A stretch of 64,000 nucleotides of DNA from Atriophallophorus winterbourni. Lineage: Eukaryota > Platyhelminthes > Trematoda > Plagiorchiida > Microphallidae. The position numbers and the translations under genes are program-made. Location: positions 21,668 to 85,667 of the forward strand of contig JACCGJ010010488.1 of NCBI GenBank assembly GCA_013407085.1. The letters run 5' to 3'. Numbering within the stretch: position 1 is the stretch's first letter; the number at the start of each line of letters is the position of its first letter. Below, one piece after another: positions 34,031 to 45,399 of the stretch. Below the pieces are notes generated by a model. That model was not told the DNA's origin and did no database searches. It saw nothing but the letters and a program-made list of their open reading frames with translations.

Positions 34031-34989
34031 ATTCTATCGCTATTAAAGTCATCTCGGTGCTTTTTGCTATCGGTTTTTTACCTGGGTTTGGTGTTCTGAA
34101 CATCACCTGAGATTTTGTGAAGTGCACTCTTCGAGAATGTACCTAATTTCAACGTGTCTCCAAACGTCACCTATGCGTTTCAAGAACACTTGAGCACGTG
34201 TGATGTTTCATCTTAAGTCGATTCTTTGAAACCGTTGGACTTGAAATATTTCCATCACTTAAAAGTGGGATATGATTTAACTTCAAACGAAACGCAATTG
34301 TTTGTCGGAAGTATCCTGAATGGTTTGCAATTAAAAACACTACATTGCGCTGTTGTGATTCTTCTGTTTTTGCTTCCTCACAATGTGGTAGATATTTCAT
34401 TCGTCATCAGGAAGAAAGAAATATTCATTCAGAAATATTGAAGAAAAAATGAGTATTCAGTCTTTTGTTTACGCATCTTTTTTTCCAGCTGAAATCATTT
34501 ACTTTCTGATGGCGTTTAATTCACAATTGGCGCAACTAGTATTCGGAGAACTCAGGACCTAAAATTTTGAAAAGTGTTATGGTACGAAAAATAGTAAGTT
34601 TAACAGAGCAATATGATAACTATGTATATCGAGTAAAAATCCAAATTGTTCAAACATTAATACGGCAGTCACGTGCACTCATCAAGCTTCAAAGCGAAAA
34701 CTGACGCAAATACCGAGTGTGTGATTTCTTCATTCAAAAAGTTTGAAGTTAAACAACTTCTTACCAAGCAAAAATCACGACGAATATCCAATCGAGAATG
34801 CGGAATGCTTGGAAATGTCGATGTAGCAAGCACGTACAGCCTCACCTTTGTTGAGTGCTTTGGTTCAATCCTCGAACGTTGGAAGATGATAAGATAAACA
34901 GCAACGATTTCTTCGAAAATCGTGTTGTGCTGAAGTCAAAATATGTTGGTTTGCAACGTTTTCTTATGCGCACAGTCACAATACGTTTC
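34031..34989. other. No gene seen
   Basis: Overlapping ORFs on both strands at 34167-34441 and plus ORFs at 34673-35046 have no motifs or splice support. Confidence 0.35.
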
Positions 34990-35450
34990 ATTTATTTAGA
35001 GATCACCGGAATCAGCGTAACCAGTCGACGGCTACCAAATTTATAGATAGGAGTTAACTTATGGTTTTCAATTGCGGTAATATGTTTTCTTCGTATATAC
35101 TGAGATTGAATAAGCGCGTTAGAGGAGCAGTCAAAACAATTCGATGCCTGTGAAGTATGGCGGGGGTAATTTTGTCTGCGACAGGGGAGTTGTTTTCGTT
35201 TCGTTGACAAAGTTCTCGCCCAAACATATATTCATTGACAGTCATTTCACTAAATAATTCCAAACGAGGCGAATTTAGTGAAACGTGATATGGGATACAA
35301 CGCTTAGGGTTGAAGACAAGTGGGCAAGACATTGCTGAAGAATTGGCAGTATCTTGGACAGGGTTTGTCAATCCATAATTTCGGCCCAAATTGTTTAATA
35401 AGCAGTTCATTTTGTTGAAAGTATCTTGGAGCAAATTAAATAAATGACCT
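34990..35450 (-). pseudogene. CR1-like RT fingers fragment, minus strand
   Basis: The minus frame 35054-35434 has VADKITPAILHRH, LTRLFNLSIYEENILPQ (equivalent to LCQLFQHS and the WK region), then, after a frame change, IYKFGSRRLVTLIPVISK (35000-35045), equivalent to TPIYKGGSRSDPANNRPV...LSAVSK of the copy at 9.5 kb. It ends there (5' part of the RT only). Confidence 0.65.
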
Positions 35451-35589
35451 CCGATATTATGATGTTTTAATCAAGTATTTGAAGAAGATTGACTTTTAGG
35501 GAGCTCTTCATGCAGCGTGGGGAGAATATCATTGATTATGGTATGTACAATTCGATCGCAAGCGTAAAAATACTATTGTTGGCAGCAAC

Positions 35590-36240
35590 ATCTATAGAAT
35601 TATAGACTTAAAATGTAGAGTTTCGCAGGGTTAGTTTCTTGGACCGCTACTGTTTTTAGTACATTTGAATGATGAAGTGAAGGAGATTTCGAGTAACTTT
35701 ATACTATATGCTGATTATAAAGAAATATGAAAACGTGATTAGACTTTTAATGGCTGCAAGGCATAACTACGGGATCTGTGCATCTTTTTCTCGATCTATT
35801 ACGGAAATTGCATTTACAAGAGCAAATTTTGAAACTTAACCTACATAGTTTTCTCGAAAGACTGATACTGATTGACCTCAGGTCTACATATAAAATTGCG
35901 CAAACAGGAAATCATCCCCCAAAACAATTACTAAAGTTCGGGGACCTTACTCGAAAATAAAAACCTTCAGAGGCTTCAAGCATTCAGCCTTATCGATTAG
36001 ATATTTTCTTCATTATTCTGGATCAGAATTCCTTTTACGTAGAACATCTTGCGTAAAGAAATTTTACACTCAGAATCAGTTGAGGTTTTTGCTTCAAAAT
36101 TGGATGAGTGCATGACGAACCACGGGTTATGTGACCGTCCGTATTAATTTTTGAACTCTTCATACTTTTACTTGATAAAAATAGTAATCCCATGGTTATT
36201 GTCAAGCTTACTGTTTTTTTTATATCATAACACTTTCCAA
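35590..36240 (+). pseudogene. CR1-like RT C-terminal fragment, plus strand
   Basis: Starts within motif B (RVSQG-stop-FLGPLLFLVHLND, about 35618-35675), then LYADY (35707-35721; catalytic second Asp replaced by Tyr). The CR1 C-terminus LILIDLRSTYKIA and NHPPKQLLKFGD follows (35860-35945), and a 3' UTR TGGTTATTGTCAAGCTTACT near 36195. Frame-broken. Confidence 0.65.
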
Positions 36241-37839
36241 GTTCTGGGTGCTGAGTTATCGAAACACTAGTTGCGTGTTCTAAGCCAACCAAGTCATTAC
36301 TGAAATACGAGGCTGGCATCTGTTTTGAATAAGTCGTAAACCATCACTGGTGAGATACGCCTAGTTGACCCTGTGACAGAACTTGCTCTAACGGTAAGAT
36401 CGAGTTTTATTTATTGAAACGAGCGTTCAGATAATATGAACACTCTGGCGTAACACGATGGCACAAAACGCGTAAACAAAAACAGCGAACCCAATTAGCT
36501 CGGGTTTCCAAATCATTCCACGACAATGGTTCGAGAGAGAATATTGTAGTAAACATGAGGGGCAATATCAGCCACTATCAAGCGATATGCTATTCTTCAA
36601 GGTCGGTCAAACTGGCCTTGTGTGGTGAGGGCTTGAACCAATCCAGTCTCAACATACTGATTAACCAATTACTGCCAGTTTTTCACACCTGCGTGTGATG
36701 GCTTAGGATATTTCATAACCTGTGCAATTGATGAGGGTTTCGAAAAAGTACTGGACAACGAATAGAGCTTTATTAGCGTACGGGAATTTGGGGCAGTCAA
36801 ACTAATTTCGTTATAGATGATAAATGTGGAAATCATGGACGAAACATTTGAGGCAGGTTTAGATCAATTATCGAAAGTCGAAAGAGATTCAAGTAGGCTG
36901 TTTATTGGGCTAGATAAGAAACAAAAGATTTCCCGAAATCATCGTGTTTTTATAATCCACAGTTTATTCATTATTATCACCATGGAGAGCAATATACAGG
37001 TAGCAAATATCGACTGTTTAAGTATCATACCGCCATGATAGGTAAACATAATAAATAACGTGGAGGGGTTGAACCTAGACAAGATTAAACACAAACAAGG
37101 TAGGATGAAGGGCCTACATCTCGTTGCTTTCTCGCGTTTCTTTTCGTTAAGTCATGCTAAGGTGGCCATTCAAAAATTTTGAAGATGTGATGTGCATTAG
37201 AGATTTGTGCGGATCACTAGCCGTCCGAAGAATCCACAACACGACCAACCGGAACAACACAATAGGAGTAAATGCGCGATGTTGCAATCATTCAGGTTTC
37301 GGATTACATGAGAACCGTTCCTGCTTCATGATCCACAAAACTATGATAAGTTAGTCAGTGGCTATCAAATGGCATGCATGTGAGAACATGAACTGAACCA
37401 GATGGTATAAAATCGGTTGTAAATCCAGATCGACGTGACAGCTGAGACAGATGGTTCACTTTAGTGTTGTGGTTTGCCCATAAAATAAAGGCGTGCTTTT
37501 TGTTCATTTATCATGTGTGTGGAAAATATTAAAATTGACCAATCAACTCTATGTTGTGTTTTAGTACTCCTGGATGAACGCGATTTAGAGAAAACATTGC
37601 AAAAATATATTTTCGTTTCTATCAGAATTTTATTCCGCTAGGATTAACAATCAGAAATTATTTTCTTCTTTACGATTGGAAGGATCTTTCTATGTTTACA
37701 ATTAAGTTCTCATCGTGTAGACAGTAGAAAAACATTAGGGAAATAGCCCAAGTAGACAAGAATGCAGCTTTAGGAATGTGTCACTGTACTACCTTCACTT
37801 TTGTGCGGCTGAAAACACGGGTGGATTAGCAAGATTCAT
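36241..37839. other. No supported gene
   Basis: 1.6 kb without recognised features. Plus ORFs at 36817-37038 and 37154-37354 carry a few cysteines (ARCCNHSGFG near 37280) but lack convincing splice boundaries. Confidence 0.35.
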
Positions 37840-37990
37840 TTATGTTTCGAATCGCGTTTGCTCTTGAACGTTGATTGGAGGCATCTTTTACACGACGAGT
37901 TCACGGACAACGAGAAGTTTCGTGATCATAGACTCTGTCATCCGGAGAAAATGGCGGAACCAGCGAAGTCTTTACTGTTGGATGCGAACG
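37840..37990 (+). repeat. RTE-like end fragment
   Basis: TTTGCTCTTGAACGTTGATT then GGAGGCATCTTTTACACGAC parallels the segment at 11345-11395, the DRSxWR end of RTE. Confidence 0.45.
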
Positions 37991-38089
37991 TGAAATATTG
38001 GAACAGCAGCATTTGATACCGGTTAGTATATAGTACACCCAAGTTTAAACCAAAGCACTAATGGACGAACACCTCTAGTGATTCCTAAA

Positions 38090-38222
38090 GTAATCAGTGG
38101 GGAAAACAAACCCCGTTTTACTACCTATGTTATTTGTAATTCGCATATTATTCTGTGGTTTATGTGAAGCTATGTGCTTTTAAGACCATTAAATTGAATT
38201 TAATTGAATTGAATTGAATTGA
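38090..38222 (+). repeat. CR1 3' end with TTGAA tail
   Basis: 3' UTR with TTATTCTGTGGTTTATGTGA and GTGCTTTTAAGACCATT, ending in TTGAATTGAATTGAATTGA at about 38202-38220. Same subfamily as the minus fragments at 1950 and 4548. Confidence 0.65.
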
Positions 38223-39577
38223 CCGTAGTGACTACGTCTAACAACCATAGAGCAGTACAGGGTGTGCCACTGCTTGATAAACACGTATATTAGTTTTGAT
38301 ACTGACCCCGGGGCTGTGTTTCTACTGCAAAATCGCATCACAAGGTGATATAACACTCAATAAAAGCTAAGTATGGCCTTTTCGATATATCTCATCAAAG
38401 CTCTGAAATACCTACGAACATGAAGACGATATTGCATCGGATCAATATCAAGCAAATGGAGATCGTGATATTTTTCAAGCTCATTTAGTAGATTTACTTC
38501 ACGGCTAATGTAATGAAAGATCACGTGCTAATCGTTTTGGGACGCATACGTCCAGCTATCTCAGTTCTTCTTAAGTTGATTGCCCGTGTCAATTAGATGG
38601 GCTAAAATTGACGTCAGCTTGCTCTATTTTGCCTTTTGTAACCAAAGTCTTCTAACGTTGCCAATTCTATGCGATCAGTGATTTTTATCCGACAGACGCA
38701 TCTTGCACGTATAATCGATTGTCCTTAGGGTGCGTGTTGCGTTTTAAGGTTCTTTAGAAGAAACGGTTATTAGTCAAGTCGATCCTAGGCGACACTGTTC
38801 ATTAATGTTCAATGTAACATAGACTAGAAGCCATTTTGTCGCAAAATATCCATTTATGTGCAAGCCAACTGATGAGACCGATTACTCCAGAGTGAGTAGT
38901 GCTGTTTTTAACTTATATTTCTAGAAGGTTCTGAATGATAATGGATTGAAACGCGGTCCAAAATCCAAACTAATTAATGATTCGTGTTGTGTTTGCTGGT
39001 TGGGAGTAGTGTCTAAGTTTCAGCCAATCAAGTTTCAGCCAAGTTTCAGTCAATCAGCATAGGAACATCGTCTCCTAGCCGCGTCGGTAAATGTAATAAT
39101 TTACTGGAGGTAGATTATGCTTCGATTGGCTAAACGTTAATCGTCCGCACTACACTGAGATTTCGTTATACCCAGAATTGACGATTTAATAACTTACATC
39201 ATTCAAAACCATTGCTTGCATGTCAGCGTTAATTTTGACACCCGTATACAGGAATATTGAACTTGAATTACAGATGGATTACACTGAACTGATATCATAA
39301 TAATGAGATTTTAATTCGTTCCTAAAAAGCCTATTAAAAGCTCTTTTTGTGCCGTATTCATCAGATCACTTCAATCATTGTTGCTGACCTCCTTTGGATG
39401 ATGTAGATAATGGATGTACATCATTACTCAATCGATTAGTTTCCGTTGCAGGCCGACATGTTTATCTAAGTTCAAATGACAATAGCAGTGTCTGTTCATT
39501 GCCAGCTTTGAACTGTACCTCCAAACAAGAAATCAAAACCGAGTTCTTTCCAACTCGTCTGATAAGCGCTATCTTAG
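38223..39577. other. No supported gene
   Basis: Unclassified. A short local tandem, AAGTTTCAGCCAATCA-like, occurs near 39015-39057. Confidence 0.35.
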
Positions 39578-39868
39578 CAACGTGTCCATGGTCAGTGGAC
39601 CAGCTTAGGAAATCAATTAGGCATTCGTTACTTACTCCGTGCAAGATATGTACAAGATACTGTGGATGAAAGCATTGAGCTTACGTTCCAAAACTTCGTT
39701 TCCCAGATTTGCATTATCGAAATTGAAAGGCATAGGTGGAGAAATATGGATTGTCCATTACAAGGTTTTACCGTATATAATGTGCAATATTCACAGGCAA
39801 ATGGACTATCAAATTCCGATCAAACCCAAAATCAATGCTTTTGTTTTCTCAAATTGAAATTATAGTGT
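39578..39868 (+). CDS. Candidate terminal exon, unknown gene
   Basis: The frame opens after TAG 39575-39577 and runs to TAG 39866-39868. It reads coding-like residues (LGIRYLLRARYVQD, SIELTFQNFV, RNMDCPLQGFTVYNVQ), and AATAAA follows at about 39873. A possible acceptor CATGGTCAG lies at 39593. An overlapping frame at 39455-39669 behind acceptor CCGTTGCAG is also open and Cys-rich (VCSLPALNC, CKICTRYCG); only one of them can be right. The region lies between the converging 3' ends of the two EGF-TM paralogs. No family recognised. Confidence 0.3.
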
Positions 39869-40254
39869 TCTAATAAACAATTTTTATTATCTTACCCAAA
39901 ATATTTTTGTGAACATGGTGTGTATAATTATTTACAAAGCGTTTGTTAAACTAAACAAGGTTCCATAAGCGGATATTTCTCAAAATTCAGTATACTACGA
40001 TTGTTAGCCTGTTATCATTTCCAACGTGACTAGTCACAATCAAGGTTCATTCTTTGGTGCAATCAATGTCATCATGAAACCAAACACATCATTGATCCGC
40101 TGTCGAAATGTACCACAGAAATTCGTCGATTAGGCTTTGAATTTACCACCTTCTGTTTACAGTTGATGCCATCAATTCAATTAACATAATACTTTAATCT
40201 GTAGCAAAAACTGAACAATTTCATAAAAAATTTCATATTTAATTCAATCATCCG
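39869..40254. other. Likely 3' flank of the minus-strand EGF gene
   Basis: No gene recognised apart from the AATAAA mentioned for the plus-strand candidate exon. Confidence 0.35.
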
Positions 40255-40439
40255 TTATTCAGTAATCAACCTCGAATTTTTCCGTTTATATTTGCCGCCT
40301 ATTTTCAATCGATTTCTGTGTGTAATCCCTTGAGTTCTTCGTCTTCTTCTTTTTGCACACGTTGCAGCTACGAAGGTGATAACGCTCATCAGAACGACGA
40401 ATGCGGTAAGCGACATAAAAACGAGTGAAATGACGTTCA
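40255..40439 (-). CDS. Transmembrane and basic-tail exon, minus-strand paralog
   Basis: Terminal exon after acceptor TTTTGACAG, phase 1, matching the EGF exon end at 42566. It encodes a hydrophobic segment of about 26 residues (VISLVFMSLTAFVVLMSV then ITFVAA) followed by AKRRRRR and a Lys/Arg-rich tail of about 30 residues, ending TAA 40255-40257. This is the stop-transfer layout of a type I membrane protein: the positive tail would be cytoplasmic and the EGF module outside. About 18 of 26 membrane-segment residues match the plus-strand copy. With the EGF exon it forms the 3' end of a gene whose 5' exons are not seen, probably to the right of 42.7 kb. Confidence 0.75.
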
Positions 40440-41779
40440 CTGTCAAAATATGGTGAAATGTTTAAATATTGGTTACTCAAATGTAATAAGTAAGCAGGGA
40501 AAGTAAAATTGAGATTCAAAAATCGCCTCGAATTTCAGTGGTAGGTAAAGTGGTCATGTGTGATTTCATTGCACAGCTTTTTTTAGCGACCTCTACGTGA
40601 AAAAATCACAAAGAATTATTGAGATTCATTTAAAACCTGTCCGGTTTTCGGCGGCAGATTCAAAATCCCGTGTCAATATAAATTCATGAATCTTGAATAA
40701 ACGGAATACGTCTTCATGATTCCTGGCGATTGATGTGCTTAACGATAGTCTCCAATACATTGGATAAATTTTCACTTCACTTGCATAATACATTATACAT
40801 TCCCTCGGAATTCTTCATCTGATCCTAAAACGCAAGAGCAATTTATAAATTGCTGTGATTTTCTGGACTCAAACATAAAGGTTCCAAAAGCGATCTTGTT
40901 ACTAGGATGACAATAAATATTTCAACAGTAAACCGGGTTAACAAAACTAGTCAAACAATATTTGTTTTTTGGAACAATCCATATTTTTATGCGGTGTAAT
41001 CACACACACTCACACACTTCATTGGCGGTTTTGTTTTGTACGACAGTAGGATCGCAAGGCTTGTATCAGTGGAGAAATAGTAAACGCGTTAATCTAATAC
41101 ACCACTGTTGTGTAAGGTTGGCACGACCAATCATCAGAATTGCATGTGCCCATACACATGGATATGGAGTTACAACCATGATAATAAACAAAAAATGCTC
41201 ACTTGCCTACTTTTCCATGGCATTTTATATTGCGGAGCCTTCACATCAGTCGTGCACAGCATTGAATTCTTCACATAATTTCTCGTCATTTATCAGTGAA
41301 TTCTAGCGCTATCCGTTTGCACATTCAATACCTTTTCCTATCAAGGGAGGACAACGTTTGTTTGGCTTCTATTGAAGATGTCTGCTGCTTTCGACTTGAG
41401 TGGACATGTCCTTCGACAAACCGTGGTGGCGGAGTTATTAAGTATATTCAAAGCGACTGTTATTTTTATTGCAAATAGATTTTCAATTTTGACAAGACTG
41501 ATATATTTTGACTTGTCGTGGATTGTAACACTCGTCACCTTTCTAATATTCAATCGGTTATCTTGATAAATACATTTTTCGGCCCAGTAGTCAATCGCAC
41601 AATTTTCATTCATTTATTGATGAATACATCATAATACTTACTCCTTTTTTCAAAATTCTGTGCGCTTACTTGTTGGTGACCTCAATAATTCCAATTTATC
41701 TATGTTTTCTCTTATGTCTCTCAAAAAAATGGTCATCTATCAACGTTTTGAAAACCGTCTTGATTTAGAAAATAATTTT
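40440..41779 (-). other. Intron of the minus-strand EGF gene, inner part
   Basis: Total intron 40440-42565 (2126 nt) versus 2295 nt in the plus paralog. An open minus frame at 41341-41613 was considered as an extra exon and not called. Confidence 0.5.
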
Positions 41780-42210
41780 TGCAATGAATCGGTTATAGCA
41801 AGTTTTAAGTAACGTTTCGCCTATAAACACAGAAGCTTCGTCAGACCAAGGGTGTCGGTACGAACAATGTTCAGGTTTAAATGGCATTTTCTTGACCAAT
41901 TCTGAGTTCCTTAGGCTAGACAGGGGAGATCAAGATAATTGAGTGTACAGTTGTAAACAGCGTCCGCTGACACACTGCTTACGTAATCATTAGGTGTTAT
42001 TTTTGGTAATCTTTAACCACTGCAGAACCAAACACCAGATTGTTGAGATATTCGCCCCATCCAACTTGTTCAACGCATTCGCCCCAGCCTTTGTTATTTC
42101 ACCAGCCTCGGCGTGAAGTCTTTCCCTATAAGGTTTTACACCCCGTCCTATCACTTCCACATTATCAAGATCTACGCTGTGTCCAGTGTCTAGCACAAAC
42201 AATTTGCGCT
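41780..42210 (-). pseudogene. Penelope-like element 3' end, inside the intron
   Basis: The minus frame 41990-42202 reads GHSVDLDNVEVIGRG then YRERLHAEAGEITKAG, matching the C-terminus of the PLE at 47.9-48.05 kb (VDLDNVEVIRR, YRERLHAEAVEITNAG). The 3' UTR follows to about 41780 and carries a hammerhead-like motif. RT and endonuclease are absent. Confidence 0.7.
41806..41849 (-). ncRNA. PLE hammerhead-like motif
   Basis: Minus strand: TTGGT, core CTGACGA, an A, stem II arm GCTTCTG with a decayed partner, GAAA, ACGT, T, then ACTTAA. Less complete than the copy at 46373-46416. Confidence 0.5.
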
Positions 42211-42565
42211 TGTATTCCAGAGTTTGGCAAAATCAGTTGTATGTTCTTGATACACACAGCTTGTAGAACGCATGACACGAAATTTGATGATTCAATCAGT
42301 CGAAAGAACTTTGGATTCAAACCCGCACGACAAACCTATTCAAGTACATTTGGGTTTTATCAAAAAACAGTTATATAATATTCGTTCCACCTTCACAATT
42401 TTTATCATTCAGGCGTAGGTTTCAACTAGAAATCGCAATTCAAAACACGGCGTACACCTTAATACAATATTCCAGTTATGATTTGTGTATGTCTCTCTTT
42501 CAAACAGAAATTTATTCCCTGTGAGAGTGATATTATCGATCGACAAACAAAGAAGTTGAACTTAC

Positions 42566-42709
42566 GTTGGCAAACCGGAATCTGATTAACGGTATTAGGG
42601 TTATCGTAGAAAGGATCACAGAAACAACGTGTTTTCCCATCGGAATCGTTTTTGCAGAATCCATGAGGTCCACAATCGAACGGGCAGATGACCTCTAACG
42701 GGGAGTGGG
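42566..42709 (-). CDS. EGF-like domain exon, minus-strand paralog
   Basis: A 144-nt exon, phase 1-1, between acceptor ACAATCAG and donor GTAAGT (minus strand). Six cysteines with the same C-x3-C-x5-C-x9-C-x-C-x15-C spacing as the plus paralog (ICPFDCGPHGFCKN, RCFCDPFYDNPNT, IPVC). The nine differences from the plus copy fall mainly before the second and before the last cysteine; cysteines, CGPHGFCKNDS and CFCDPFYDNPNT are conserved, which suggests constraint, or a young duplication. Intron similarity past the donor (TTCAACTTCTTTGTTTGTCG) supports the duplication. The product is inferred to be a membrane-anchored EGF protein; the ligand or partner is unknown. Confidence 0.78.
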
Positions 42710-42987
42710 CTGATTGTCACAAATGATAGGGTGGATTATAAATACTGCATTTTACAATCGATTGTGGAATTATATATATTTTGTTGAGTCCTGAGTCCTG
42801 TGTGTAATGGAAATGCTTGCAAACGTTTTTTTTTCTAAATACCCTGGGTGTACCTCTTTAATGTGCGTATTGCTACATGTGACAGAACAGGTTGCTCGTT
42901 CCAACATTATCTAAGAGTGACTTACATGCCCAACGTGGTTACCATTCCTCCACGTCGTCAAGCGCTCGTGGGTACAGATCGTACTGT

Positions 42988-43028
42988 TTCTACCCGATGA
43001 TTGAAACAGCACGAAACCGGTCGTGGGG
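42988..43028 (+). ncRNA. Hammerhead ribozyme motif
   Basis: Stem I TTCTAC with GTGGGG (six pairs including G-U), core CCGATGA (one change from CUGAUGA), short stem II TTG/CAC around AAACAG, GAAA, palindromic ACCGGT, cleavage base C. Confidence 0.65.
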
Positions 43029-43218
43029 TGTGCTTGATGGAAATGAGTGCAAATGAGCATTTATGTTCATTGTTATTGGTTAAACCCCATTGTATATGTG
43101 TTTGGACACGTAACTGAACAGGTTGTTCGTACCAGACTTATCCAACAGTGGCATACAAGCGCAACTTATTTACCATTCTTCCACTGTACCAAGCGCATTC
43201 AAGCCCTGATCCTAATGT

Positions 43219-43260
43219 GTCTACTTGATAAGTAAAAACAGCGCATAACCGGTAGTGGGG
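43219..43260 (+). ncRNA. Hammerhead ribozyme motif, degraded
   Basis: GTCTAC pairs with GTGGGG at five positions; core TTGATAA; weak stem II; ATAA for GAAA; ACCGGT, cleavage base A. Confidence 0.45.
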
Positions 43261-43330
43261 TTTATATGATACAGATACATGAAAATGCGCATTTTCACAT
43301 GAAATATCGTTTATATACTTGTTGCTTCAT

Positions 43331-44899
43331 CACTAGAAGTTCCTGTTGATTGTTCAGTGGACATTTGTGCGACAATTTGAATTCATTGAAAAGATTCAAT
43401 CTGTGAAAAGAAATTTTTTTTAAAAATTGTTTCTAATATTTCAAATTGATTTGATAATTAAGGAATCTGATCAAAAGTGTTGGTTCATTTGTATAATATT
43501 TTAGGGACTTCACATTACGGCTAACCAGAGCAGCAAACGGTTACTTCAGTAAAACTAATCTTACAATTACGAAACTGCACTCATCCCAATACAAAAGACA
43601 ACGATGAGCTCTAATCTTCATTTGGACAGTGCTCAATCACATAAATCATTCTTAGAGACATTTGTTTGAAATCTGTCAACAATACAGCACGTTGAACCGC
43701 AGCAAGTACAAATTTTCTGTGCGCAGCATACAATTTTGGAACACTTTTCATTCTCAAGGTATTGCCATCTGACACCTTCAAGACTTTGAAAAATCACTCG
43801 ATGCTCGTTTGGTCAAGAATGTTTTTTTCATTTGGTCATAATTCGCAACCATATTTTATGATTATTTACCGACCCAAAGTTTATTTTTGTTGCTCGTGTA
43901 AAGCATAGCTATGAAATAATTTTATGGATTTAATGCTTCGCAGAGTCTGAAAAGGAACCACTTGCTTTGAGTCGTTTGACCAGTCAGATCAGAGTGTTTA
44001 CCAGAATAACCACGATTACCACCTTTTGTGGTTACAATTTTTGTCCAGAATACATAAGCATTTTTGTTGTTCTTAGCAAGTTTGCCTAATAATGGATTAC
44101 ATTTATTGGAATTCTAACCTGTTATGTGATTTTGAAGTGAATGTTATCAACTTTAGAAAGTTAAATTCAAGGGTGAATTAAGATGCAATCATTAAGTAAG
44201 CAAGAACTTCGGGTGTGATAATTTTAAGCTTAGATCGATGTACAAAAACAGTGATTTGAGCTCGCATATTTATCCCGAAATCTGTCAGCATCAACCAGTT
44301 CGTCATTTCACATATTCTAGTTCAACCATTGCGGAAAACTTCTCACTGCAGCTGCAAACCTGTCCCGTTTAAACACTTCACCGCCGTACAGAATATTTTC
44401 TATAAACCTATACTCTGTCGAGGCGATCATGTTTTCTTAGAATTCAAATACGCTTGTAGAGCTTGGTGCAAAAGCAGCTGAACAAAAAAGCGTCAGAAGA
44501 ATAAACTACTTGGCTATGTGTTCTAATTTACAATGTACTTGTTCTGCTCAACTGAATTACTCCAATACGAATAACCAGTGGCTCTTACTTACGGCACCTG
44601 AAATCTGTGCTGGACGACTATTCACTGTTCGTTCAAAAGAAGGCTTCTCGGCACAGTAAAATTAACCTACTACGTGACATGAAAATAGGCAAAACGAAGG
44701 CATGTGCGTGAAAGTTTCATAAGGCTACGAACACAGTCGGTACATTGTCACAATTTACACAACTGAGAACAAACGTTATCGGTTCCATTCGTGGTGATGA
44801 ACATGCTTTTTAATTGCTTTTGGTTTCTCAGATACACCACAATTCGATTTGAAACTTATAGAACGGAAATTATGCCATATGTTCATGTTTTCAAAACTT
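43331..44899. other. No gene; one unclassified dispersed repeat
   Basis: About 90 bp near 44704-44800 (GTTTCATAAGGCTACGAACA then CAATTTACACAACT) resembles 56776-56870 in the same orientation. Otherwise featureless. Confidence 0.35.
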
Positions 44900-45300
44900 C
44901 GTCTGGTTTCATCTAATCCGTTAAAGAGACCGCTGATCTAATAGCTTAATTTATACCGGAGTTTTCGTGTAGACCTTTCAGGAATCGATCATTCAACTTG
45001 ACGAACCGGTTTGAGTGAAGTATTGATTACTTCGACGGTGTTAGCGCAGCACTTGCGGAAATTAAATGTAAAGAAATCTCCGAGACCACATGAGGTCACT
45101 CCAATGTTGCGCAAGACATGTCATGAGTAACAGTCTGAAACTATACCTCATATGTTTATTGATTTGCTTCAAGCTGGTGTGGAACCCAGAGACTGGAATC
45201 TGGGACAAATAGTACCCATTTTCAAAGAAGGTTACCCTTTTCGATGTCAAACATTACAGGCCGGTGACTGCTCTCTCAAGTTTCAAAGGTGTTAATTAAC
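44900..45300 (+). pseudogene. CR1/Jockey-like RT fingers fragment
   Basis: LNVKKSPRPHEVTPMLR (about 45063-45115) is the KSPGPDGITP block; then FIDLLQAGVEPRDWNLGQIV and PIFKEG (45150-45228), followed by a decayed NYRPVT region. Ends abruptly where PLE sequence starts. Confidence 0.65.
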
Positions 45301-45399
45301 TAATAACTGCAGATATATTGCAACATCTAGGATGTTACGGACTTTGACAGTTGCCCAACCCGTATTTTGTAAAAATCGTTCTTTTCTAATAAATTTGCT

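Larger units (their letters stand above)
42710..43330 (+). mobile_element. Hammerhead repeat array (retrozyme-like)
   Basis: At least two complete plus-oriented units with ribozymes 231 bp apart (42988 and 43219), preceded by the end of a third (42795-42930). Unit landmarks: GTGTGCTTGATGGAAATGAG, TGTGTTTGGACACGTAACTG, GAACAGGTTGTTCGTACC, GTGGCATACAAGCGCAAC. It sits just upstream of the minus-strand EGF exon, on the opposite strand. Confidence 0.7.

Noticed and set aside
37154..37354. Cys-containing plus ORF as an exon
   Set aside because: No convincing splice sites, and the cysteine pattern matches no family.
41341..41613. Open frame in the minus EGF intron as an extra exon
   Set aside because: Only weak resemblance to 29683-29916, and it ends in a stop without a donor.
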